DNA from: Gomphosphaeria aponina SAG 52.96 = DSM 107014
GTDB lineage: Bacteria > Cyanobacteriota > Cyanobacteriia > Cyanobacteriales > Gomphosphaeriaceae
Assembly (NCBI GenBank): GCA_016903655.1
Contig: JADQBC010000019.1
Coordinates: 1 to 39,182, forward strand
Length of the DNA stretch: 39,182 bases
Reading direction: 5' to 3'
The notes beneath the pieces were generated by a model. The model saw nothing but the letters and a program-made list of their open reading frames with translations. It was not told the DNA's origin and did no database searches. Of this stretch, positions 1 to 6,178 are shown piece by piece. Every line of letters begins with the position of its first letter. Position 1 is the first letter of the stretch. Both the position numbers and the translations under genes were made by a program.

Positions 1-218
1 CAGGGCTGTTTCATTTAAAAATTTAAGGCTTTTTAAAACCCTTAAAATCTAACGGTTTCAGGCTCAAATATTTGGCCTTTGTAGCCAATTTAAGTAGTTG
101 AGCTTCAGCTTTTGTAACTCGTAAAAAAGTAGGAGGAACTCAGGCAACAGAGGGCGCGCGCTCAAGCGCAACTACGAGCAAAAAAAAGTTAGTAGTTGCG
201 CAAAGCGCGCCCTTTCAT
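1..218 (+). repeat. Composite repeat, copy A (left end cut by window)
   Basis: First of three copies of a long repeat. It begins at the window edge with a TTTAAAAATTTAAGG-type AT-rich block and passes through a GTAGGAGGAACTCAGG stretch. It ends in a GC-rich hairpin, with arms GGGCGCGC...GCGCAACTAC and GTAGTTGCGC...GCGCGCCC around an A-rich loop. Copy B starts at 410 and copy C is inverted at 12761-12996. The other copies also begin with a C-run and a CGGGCAGGG segment, so the true left end of this copy lies just outside the window. No open reading frame of note is present. It is most likely a non-autonomous mobile or structured repeat. Confidence 0.85.
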
Positions 219-376
219 CATCATAAATATTGAAGAAAAACTTAGTAGTTGCGCAAAGCGCGCCCTTTCATCATCATAAATATTGAAGAAAAACTTAGTA
301 GTTGCGCTTTAGCGCGCCCTTTCATCATCATAAATATTGAAGAAAAACTTAGTAGTTGCGCAAAGCGCGCCCTTTC
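191..376 (+). repeat. Tandem 53/54-bp hairpin repeat array
   Basis: Four units start at 191, 244, 297 and 351, with periods of 53, 53 and 54 bp. Each opens with AGTAGTTGCGC, contains a small hairpin and ends GCGCGCCCTTTCAT, followed by a linker ATCATCATAAATATTGAAG. The hairpin core is GCGC-AAA-GCGC in units 1, 2 and 4 and GCGCT-TT-AGCGC in unit 3, so pairing is kept although the loop differs. The last unit lacks the linker. The array is attached to the 3' end of composite copy A, and a similar linker with the same hairpin is found in copy C. Confidence 0.9.
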
Positions 377-409
377 ATAATAATCCATTGCAAGCATAAC
401 ACAAAGCAG

Positions 410-646
410 CCCCCCTTTCCCGGCGGGCAGGGCAGTTTCATTTAAAAATTTAAGGCTTTTTAAAACCCTTAAAATCTAACGGTTTCAGGCTCAAATATTT
501 GGCCTTTGTAGGCAATTTAAGTAGTTGAGCTTCAGCTTTTGTAACTCGTAAAAAAGTAGGAGGAACTCAGGCAACAGAGAGCGCGCGCTCAAGCGCAACT
601 ACGAGCAAAAAAAAAGTTAGTAGTTGCGCAAAGCGCGCCCTTTCAT
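410..646 (+). repeat. Composite repeat, copy B
   Basis: This is the second direct copy, complete on both sides. It starts with CCCCCC TTTCCC and CGGGCAGGGC, continues through the same AT-rich and AGGAGG-containing blocks as copy A, and ends in the long GC-rich hairpin and CCCTTTCAT. It differs from copy A by a few substitutions, such as GTAGGCAATT against GTAGCCAATT. Its terminal hairpin is also the first part of the triplicated 120-bp unit at 572-931. Confidence 0.85.
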
Positions 647-931
647 CTCCTGGAGCAAAAATCATTGCTAAGATTATGATTAATAATTAATCAACAGAGA
701 GCGCGCGCTCAAGCGCAACTACGAGCAAAAAAAAAGTTAGTAGTTGCGCAAAGCGCGCCCTTTCATCTCCTGGAGCAAAAATCATTGCTAAGATTATGAT
801 TAATAATTAATCAACAGAGGGCGCGCGCTAAAGCGCAACTACGAGCAAAAAAAAGTTAGTAGTTGCGCAAAGCGCGCCCCCTCATCTCCTGGAGCAAAAA
901 TCATTGCTAAGATTATGATTAATAATTAATC
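572..931 (+). repeat. Three tandem 120-bp units upstream of hicBA
   Basis: Units lie at 572-691, 692-811 and 812-931, the last being 119 bp. The first two are identical over the full period and the third has a few changes. Each unit is a GC-rich hairpin plus a short AT-rich segment (TCTCCTGGAGC to TTAATC). The AT-rich segment of the third unit runs directly into the hicB ribosome binding site, so the region just upstream of the hicBA operon has been copied twice together with a hairpin element. Identity of the first two units suggests recent expansion. Confidence 0.9.
917..931 (+). promoter_or_regulatory. Perfect palindrome before hicB, candidate operator
   Basis: GATTAAT-A-ATTAATC is a perfect inverted repeat with a one-base centre, 13 bp before the hicB ATG. 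Exact copies lie at 678-692 and 798-812, one in each 120-bp unit. A possible -10 hexamer, TATGAT at 914-919, overlaps it; no good -35 is seen. HicB antitoxins commonly autoregulate by binding palindromes at their promoter. That this is the HicB site is inference. Confidence 0.5.
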
Positions 932-944
932 AGAGGAAACAGTG

Positions 945-1163
945 ATGCAGCTAACAGCAATATTTCAAAAAGTACCAGAAGGTTATATCGGTTTTGTTGA
1001 GGAGTTACCAGGAGCAAATACTCAAGGTGCAACTCTAGAAGAAGCAAGGGCTAATCTACAGGAAGCTGTTATGTTAGTGCTAGAAGCTAATCGTATTCTA
1101 GCTGAGGAGTTGCTGCATGGTAAAGAATTTATTAAAGAACCATTGCTCTTGAATCAATCATGA
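945..1163 (+). CDS. hicB: HicB-family antitoxin
   Basis: This 72-residue protein has the HicB-like fold signature: an N-terminal beta stretch (LTAIFQKVPEGYIGFVEELPG) and a helix with the usual TLEEARANLQEAVMLVL pattern. HicB antitoxins bind and neutralise the HicA mRNA interferase and usually repress their own operon. The ATG at 945 is preferred over the adjoining GTG at 942 because AGAGGAA lies at a normal distance. The stop overlaps the hicA start (ATGA, 1160-1163), so the two are translationally coupled. The antitoxin-first order is found in many cyanobacterial pairs. It is short and lacks a separate C-terminal DNA-binding domain, so autoregulation may depend on the complex. Confidence 0.88.
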   Translation: MQLTAIFQKVPEGYIGFVEELPGANTQGATLEEARANLQEAVMLVLEANRILAEELLHGKEFIKEPLLLNQS

Positions 1164-1348
1164 AAAGACGCGATCTCATCCGCTATTTGGAGGAGCATGG
1201 GTGTGAGTTATTGCGTGGGAGTGGTAATCACACTATCTATGTTAATCGTCAAGAGCAGAAAGTATCAGCAATCCCAAAACATAGAGAAATTAATGAGTTT
1301 TTGGTAGGCAAAATATGCAAGGATTTAAAGATAGCTAAACCCTCATAA
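1160..1348 (+). CDS. hicA: HicA-family toxin (mRNA interferase)
   Basis: This 62-residue protein begins MKRRDLIRYLEEHGCELLRG, the typical HicA start, followed by GSGNHTIY with the conserved active-site histidine (His24). The C-terminal part reads KVSAIPKHREINEFLVGKICKDL, as in the family. HicA is a small double-stranded-RNA-binding-fold ribonuclease that cleaves mRNA when not held by HicB. Length and motifs are intact, so the toxin is probably functional. It overlaps hicB by four bases and shares its promoter region with the triplicated repeats upstream. Confidence 0.9.
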   Translation: MKRRDLIRYLEEHGCELLRGSGNHTIYVNRQEQKVSAIPKHREINEFLVGKICKDLKIAKPS

Positions 1349-1354
1349 AAATCC

Positions 1355-1927
1355 TCATTGTTTTTCCCTCATAAAAGATGGTAAATTGAAATTGTCTTCG
1401 CCTTTTTCTAAACATATCCCATAACTGATTACTTCTGCTGTTATTCCTGGAAAGTTAATATTTTCTGTTGGTATTTTTCTAGTTAGAGTTTGTGGGGAAT
1501 CATCTATTTTTTCAAACCACCAATTATGAGTATCATAACGGGCAATAATTTGCTGATTAGCAGCGCCTTCTGTGACTAAATGCACGGGTACTGGTTGAAG
1601 ATTTCCAGCTTCATTTATTGGGTAAGCTAACCAGGTTTTTCCCTGCAACGGATAGGCGAGTTGTAAATTAAAAGGTTGGAGGAAGTTGAGGTATTCAGTT
1701 ATTGGGGAGAGTGTGGGTTTGCCTACTAACTCAGCTACTTTAGCATTCAGTGGTTTAAATATGCCCCAACCTGTAAAATCTGGTGGTTGGGGAGTTAATT
1801 GATAAACAATGTCATCTACTGATATTTCTATCAAACCTCCTGCTACACAAGGGGCGAGAAATTCCGTTTCATTTAACAGTTTGTCAAAAGAAGTCAATTG
1901 ATTGATTAGTTTACCAATATTTTCCAT
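1355..1927 (-). CDS. Conserved hypothetical protein
   Basis: A 190-residue soluble protein whose family I do not recognise with certainty. It has no signal peptide or membrane segment. It contains a hydrophobic, tryptophan- and proline-rich middle (QLTPQPPDFTGWGIFKPLNA, then WLAYPINEAG) and a conserved-looking C-terminus. The ATG at 1927 was chosen because the upstream extension would need a CTG codon inside a heptamer repeat (CAATTAT, twice). It converges on hicA with only 6 bp between stop codons. Nothing around it gives a firm functional clue. Confidence 0.65.
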   Translation of the reverse strand: MENIGKLINQLTSFDKLLNETEFLAPCVAGGLIEISVDDIVYQLTPQPPDFTGWGIFKPLNAKVAELVGKPTLSPITEYLNFLQPFNLQLAYPLQGKTWLAYPINEAGNLQPVPVHLVTEGAANQQIIARYDTHNWWFEKIDDSPQTLTRKIPTENINFPGITAEVISYGICLEKGEDNFNLPSFMREKQ

Positions 1928-1998
1928 ACAATTATCAATTATCAATTATCAGTTTTAAAGTGGTCAGTTATCAGTGGTAACAGTGCATGGGTAACAGT

Positions 1999-2562
1999 TC
2001 ACAGTTTCTTGGCAATCATTCTAGCAGCAATCACCCCACCGAGGAAACCAAATAAATGGCCCTGCCAAGAAATTCCTGGTTGTGAGGGGAAAACTCCCCA
2101 AACTAAACCACCGTAAAGAAAACCAACAATTAATGATAAAAAGATTGAAGGTAAGTTACGTTGAAAAAATCCGCGGAAGAGCAGAAAACCCAGATACCCA
2201 AAAATCAGAATACTTGCGCCAATGTGAATTGATGCTGGTGGAGCAAATAACCAAACTCCTAACCCCCCAACCAACATGGTGATGATGGTAACTATAAAAA
2301 AGTCGCTGGTTTCTTGGAGCATGACCAACCAACCCAGGGTGAGAAAGGGTATAGTATTGGCAATAAGATGGGTAAAACCGCCGTGTAGAAAAGGAGCCAA
2401 CAAAATCCCCCTTAAACCCATGAAATTATGGGGAATAATCCCAAATCTATCGAGGGCACCTTTGAAAACAAATTGATCAATGATTTCGAGAATCCAAAAT
2501 ATAGCCACAAAGCTGCCTAAGATTGTGGCTTGGTTTTTTACTTCCCTGGAAAATTTGCTCAT
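1999..2562 (-). CDS. Rhomboid-family intramembrane serine protease
   Basis: 187 residues with about six hydrophobic segments. The rhomboid active site is visible: H65LIAN69 in the HxxxN motif of TM2, G115-A-S117 (GxS motif) and His169 in WQGHLFGFLGG, giving the Ser-His dyad. Rhomboids cleave transmembrane helices in the plane of the membrane. The substrate here is unknown. The protein is a minimal bacterial form without extra domains. ATG 2562 is preceded on its strand by AAGGAGAG. It stands alone, with a 477-bp spacer upstream holding only repeats. Confidence 0.9.
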   Translation of the reverse strand: MSKFSREVKNQATILGSFVAIFWILEIIDQFVFKGALDRFGIIPHNFMGLRGILLAPFLHGGFTHLIANTIPFLTLGWLVMLQETSDFFIVTIITMLVGGLGVWLFAPPASIHIGASILIFGYLGFLLFRGFFQRNLPSIFLSLIVGFLYGGLVWGVFPSQPGISWQGHLFGFLGGVIAARMIAKKL

Positions 2563-2817
2563 TTTTCTCTCCTTGTCTTTTTTCTAGCATATTAGTATTG
2601 ACATGGACAAGGGGTTTAAACCCTTTGTCTCCAACCATTTGGATGATTGTCCCTTACAACTCTTTCTTTACTATAGCAAAGTTTTAGATTTTTGTATGTC
2701 ACTATTGGTTGATGATTGATGGTTAATTGATAATTAACTAATAACTAGGGAGTGGGCGGGCAATGAGATCAAGATTTTCCTTTGTTATGTTAAAAACTAA
2801 TTAGATAAGTAATTAGA

Positions 2818-2910
2818 CAAAATTAATTACATGGGTGAGGGCGGGTTTTGAACAATCAATTTTTGTTGTGCAACATAGGTTATCCCGCTGGCCCGCCCCG
2901 TAAGAAATTA
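2818..2910. repeat. GC-rich MITE-like hairpin, copy 1
   Basis: An element of about 93 bp with AAAATTAATTAC at one end and GTAAGAAATT at the other, imperfect inverted ends. They enclose GGGCGGGTTTTG and a CCCGCCCC arm. Copy 2 at 4411-4500 shares the same ends and arms but a different centre. No coding capacity is seen. It occupies the 2563-3039 spacer together with the heptamer repeat, and I see no gene there. Confidence 0.7.
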
Positions 2911-2933
2911 GACTTTTTGCATGCATTCTATTA

Positions 2934-2961
2934 GTAGGGAGTAGGGAGTAGGGAGTAGGGA
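2934..2961. repeat. Heptamer STRR (GTAGGGA x4)
   Basis: Four perfect tandem units of GTAGGGA. Short tandemly repeated repetitive heptamers are a recognised feature of filamentous and some unicellular cyanobacterial genomes. It sits in a gene-free spacer downstream of the adaptor-lipoprotein gene. Confidence 0.9.
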
Positions 2962-3039
2962 GAGTTTTACATGAAATAAATATAAAAATTGATTTTGGTT
3001 TTAGTTTCGCACTCATGTCTATTGTATAAATAATTTTGC

Positions 3040-4287
3040 CTACTTACTTAAAATACTTAACCCAACGCGATCGCCATCTTTTAATCCTGTACCACTATTT
3101 ACCACAAATCTTTCTCCCGCTTCAATCCCAGATACTATTTCTACTTTACCATTAACACTTTTTCCGATGGTAACTTTTCTTGCTTCTACCTGTGCTTCTC
3201 CATCTTTTTCATGCAAAATCACAAAAACTGTTGTTTCATTTTCTCCTGCTAAAACTGCTGATGAGGGAATAATTATTTTAGCCTTTTCCTCTGTCTGAAA
3301 CTTGACTCTTGCCAACAGTCCGCTACTAATCTGATTATTATAATTAGGAATTATCACTTCTACTTTTATTTGACGAGTTGTTGCATCAGCTACAGGAGAA
3401 ATGCTGCTGACATTTCCTGTCAAAGAATCATAGACAAGGGCATCTAATTTTACTTCTACTGCCTGTCCCATTTTTATCTTTGACACATCTAATTCTGATA
3501 CGGGTACAATCACCTTAATCTGGCTAAAATCTCCTAATTTGAGAACTTCTGCTCCAGGGCTAATTAAATCTCCAGGATCATTTGCTCTTTCTAAAACTAC
3601 TCCTGTAACGGGAGAAATTAAACTAGCATAACTTTGACGCTCTTTTTCTTGGCTAATTAAAGCTTTTTGGGCTGCTATTCTCCCCCTTACTGCTCCTACT
3701 GCTTCCTCTTCTATGATAATTTGCTTTTGGGTGGTCAACATTTTCTGTTGCGCAACTTTTGCTGCGGTTTGAAATGATTCTGCTTCTTGTCGAGAAATAG
3801 CCCCTTCTTCAGCTAGTTGGCTATATCTTGCTGCATCATTTTCTGCTTGCTCAAATTCTGCTTTTGCGCTTTCAAATTCACTATTTGCTGCTGCTACTTC
3901 TGCTTCAGCACGGGCTAATTCGGATTGTAAAACAACAAGATTATTTTCTGCTTGATTCACTGTAGCACTTAATAATGTATCATTTATTTGGCCCAGGATT
4001 TGCCCTTTTTCAACCCGATCGCCTACATCTACATTCAGATTGAGCAGTTTTCCTTCTACTTGCGATCGCAGTGAAATTGTTTGCACTGGTACTGTATCTC
4101 CTATATACTCGATTGCCGTTTCTAGAGTTCCTTCACTTGCGATCGCTACATTTACGGGAATAATTTTTCTTTCTTCTTGTAAAGACTGGGTATCTTGTTG
4201 ATTTTCGACATTAATATTACATCCTGTGAACGCAATTCCTAAGATCAACAACAAAATTAAACTATTACTTAACCCCATAATCTTCAT
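3040..4287 (-). CDS. RND/HlyD-type periplasmic adaptor lipoprotein
   Basis: This 415-residue membrane-fusion protein connects an inner-membrane pump to an outer-membrane channel. It has a lipoprotein signal peptide with lipobox FTGC (Cys23), then a split biotinyl-lipoyl domain (VEGKLLNLNVDVGDRVEKGQ and YASLISPVTGVVLERANDPG). Between these lies a long alanine/glutamate-rich coiled coil (about residues 115-215), and after them come beta-barrel and membrane-proximal domains. This matches AcrA/MdtA-like adaptors in length and order. No pump gene adjoins it: downstream is repeat DNA and upstream is a GTPase gene. The partner must be elsewhere. The start lacks a strong ribosome binding site; a second ATG lies three codons in. 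Confidence 0.88.
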   Translation of the reverse strand: MKIMGLSNSLILLLILGIAFTGCNINVENQQDTQSLQEERKIIPVNVAIASEGTLETAIEYIGDTVPVQTISLRSQVEGKLLNLNVDVGDRVEKGQILGQINDTLLSATVNQAENNLVVLQSELARAEAEVAAANSEFESAKAEFEQAENDAARYSQLAEEGAISRQEAESFQTAAKVAQQKMLTTQKQIIIEEEAVGAVRGRIAAQKALISQEKERQSYASLISPVTGVVLERANDPGDLISPGAEVLKLGDFSQIKVIVPVSELDVSKIKMGQAVEVKLDALVYDSLTGNVSSISPVADATTRQIKVEVIIPNYNNQISSGLLARVKFQTEEKAKIIIPSSAVLAGENETTVFVILHEKDGEAQVEARKVTIGKSVNGKVEIVSGIEAGERFVVNSGTGLKDGDRVGLSILSK

Positions 4288-4410
4288 TTCTGTTCATTGT
4301 TAATTGTTCATCGTTCATATAGCAAGTCAATGGATAGTTAAAATATTTTCTTACTTTAATACACTTGACTATTGTCCCAATCAACTCTTATCGAAGTTAT
4401 AAGTGGTCGC

Positions 4411-4500
4411 ACAAAATTAATTACCGCAGGTTCGGGCGGGTTTTGATTTTTTGCTCAATTGCTCACAAAGATCAAGGCTAAACCCGCCCCGTAAGAAATT
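4411..4500. repeat. GC-rich MITE-like hairpin, copy 2
   Basis: A 90-bp element matching copy 1 (2818-2910) at its ends (ACAAAATTAATTAC and GTAAGAAATT) and in the GGGCGGGTTTTG / CCCGCCCC arms. Here the ends are better matched because GTGT follows the right side and pairs with ACA at the left. It lies between the adaptor gene and the GTPase gene. Confidence 0.7.
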
Positions 4501-4563
4501 GTGTAAATAATGCAAGCTTATCTACTTAGTTAATGGAGTATGTCTAATGATTCTTCATGGAAG

Positions 4564-4596
4564 ACCATCAACCATCAACCATCAACCATCAACCAT
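4564..4596. repeat. Heptamer STRR (ACCATCA x4.7) over a stop codon
   Basis: Four full ACCATCA units plus a partial one. The TGA stop of the minus-strand GTPase gene (4582-4584) lies inside the repeat, and the last codons of that gene are written by it. Confidence 0.85.
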
Positions 4597-6006
4597 TATA
4601 TTTTTGTTAGGAGTTAACTTAGTTAAAGCTTGTTGAATAAAACCTTGTAAAAATGCTGTTCTTTGGTTTTCTTGAAACACTTTTTGCAGTTTTGCTCCCA
4701 ATTTTTCCAGATTAAACCCTTCAGTACAAGTTTCTTGTTCTTGGAAATATTCTATCAAACTCAACCCTGCTATACGAGTGAGATAAGCTGCACTTACACC
4801 CTGAACTGTTGCCCCAGCCACGTAGGTAATTGCGTTAGTTTTAAGAATACTGCCAATTGTTTGAGTAGAAAGTTCCACTAACCCCAATTGTACCATCAAT
4901 TTAGCAATAGTAACCGAGCCTGTTTGTCCTTGAGACAGAGATAATTTTTGTTGATAAATTCCACTTAAATCTACTAGCATCTGGGTATTTATTGCAGCAG
5001 TTGCTAATAAATCCAGGGCAGCTACTGGGTTAGCAAAAGTCGAAATAGCAGCCAACCATTGATATTTTTCTATCATTGGCAGAGCGCGGACTTTTCTAAC
5101 CGCGTTTAAAATATTCTTAGCCTCTTGTTCCAGTTTAATTGCTGTTCGCCAAGTAGTTCCCAAAAGTAACTGCTCTTTCTCTTTTGTGAGAATTTCTGAC
5201 AAGCGATCGCCTAAATTCCCTAACTCTGAGCCTTGTTTTTCCATCCATTCTTTTGTCGCTCCATCTATTTGATGTTGACGGACTTTTACCCCAGTAGGAG
5301 CAGCAGCAATTGCCACAATATTTGCCGCGGGAATTATTTCCTTGACTCGGGATTTCAACTGTTGCCAAATAACAGCTCTTTCTTCTGGCACATACTGATC
5401 TTGCTTATTCAAAATTAAAATTATTTGCTGATGTTCCGCCACCAGTTGCTGTAAAACTTGCCATTCTGATTCAGTCAAATCTCCTGTAACCATAAACAAG
5501 ACTAAATCAGCAGCAGTAGCTAATTTTAAAGCTGTTTTTTCCTGGGTATCTGTTGCGGTAAATAGGGCGGGGGTTTCCACCAGGCAAATATTGGCTGCAT
5601 TTTCTAGTAATTGAATCAAAGTAGTTTTCCCCACTTTTTTCCCCCCAGTCACAGCTATTTGTAATGTTTGGCGTTTGCACAATGCTGGTAAAGCAGCTAA
5701 CTGTTGTTTTAACCCACAGCAATCTTGCGCTGGTGCTTCTATTTCCAAAGAAGTTATAGTATTTTGAGCTAAAGCGATCGCCTTGGCTACTTTTTCTTGA
5801 TTCAAGGGTAATAAAACTGTGGGAGAGAGTTGAGGTTTACTTAATTTTTGTTGAACATACCACCAACCAGTCCCAAGAGCGATCGCCCCTACCACACTTA
5901 ACTCTCCCACCTCTAAGATAGACTGCCCGAAATTTTGCCACAACCACAGTCCAAAAGAAAGACTAATTCCACCCAATAAAATCGGTTTGCGTAACTTTAC
6001 TGTCAT
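4582..6006 (-). CDS. GTPase with C-terminal DUF697 membrane domain
   Basis: About 474 residues. After two N-terminal hydrophobic stretches (around 10-50) comes a G domain: P-loop GGKKVGKTTLI (about residues 120-130), a DxxG-region variant (LVLFMVTGDL), G4 NKQD (LILNKQDQYV) and a G5-like VAIAAAP. The C-terminal half (YQWLAAISTFANPVAALDLL onward) matches the DUF697 hydrophobic domain of cyanobacterial membrane GTPases. The role is unknown; relatives are often linked to membrane remodelling or ion homeostasis. ATG 6006 is chosen because GGAGAAAAAGGA precedes it; an in-frame ATG at 6060 would add 18 residues. It diverges from the PEP-synthase-like gene. Confidence 0.8.
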   Translation of the reverse strand: MTVKLRKPILLGGISLSFGLWLWQNFGQSILEVGELSVVGAIALGTGWWYVQQKLSKPQLSPTVLLPLNQEKVAKAIALAQNTITSLEIEAPAQDCCGLKQQLAALPALCKRQTLQIAVTGGKKVGKTTLIQLLENAANICLVETPALFTATDTQEKTALKLATAADLVLFMVTGDLTESEWQVLQQLVAEHQQIILILNKQDQYVPEERAVIWQQLKSRVKEIIPAANIVAIAAAPTGVKVRQHQIDGATKEWMEKQGSELGNLGDRLSEILTKEKEQLLLGTTWRTAIKLEQEAKNILNAVRKVRALPMIEKYQWLAAISTFANPVAALDLLATAAINTQMLVDLSGIYQQKLSLSQGQTGSVTIAKLMVQLGLVELSTQTIGSILKTNAITYVAGATVQGVSAAYLTRIAGLSLIEYFQEQETCTEGFNLEKLGAKLQKVFQENQRTAFLQGFIQQALTKLTPNKNIMVDG

Positions 6007-6178
6007 TTTTCCTTTTTCTCCCACATTCCCTAATTCTATGCTATGCCGAGAAGGTCTCATTCTGTGATTCCAACATCAAGAATTGTAAAAAAGACTTGAC
6101 AAAAGGAGTAAACTTAATCTCAACAGGCGCTTAGAGCAAGTTTGGGTAGTATTAAGCAGCTATCCAGTACTCATTATT

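Noticed and set aside
191-376. CRISPR array
   Set aside because: The repeats are contiguous, the linkers are nearly identical rather than unique spacers, and no cas genes are nearby.
2813-3016. Minus-strand frame over the spacer
   Set aside because: Runs through the hairpin and heptamer repeats with no protein-like composition.
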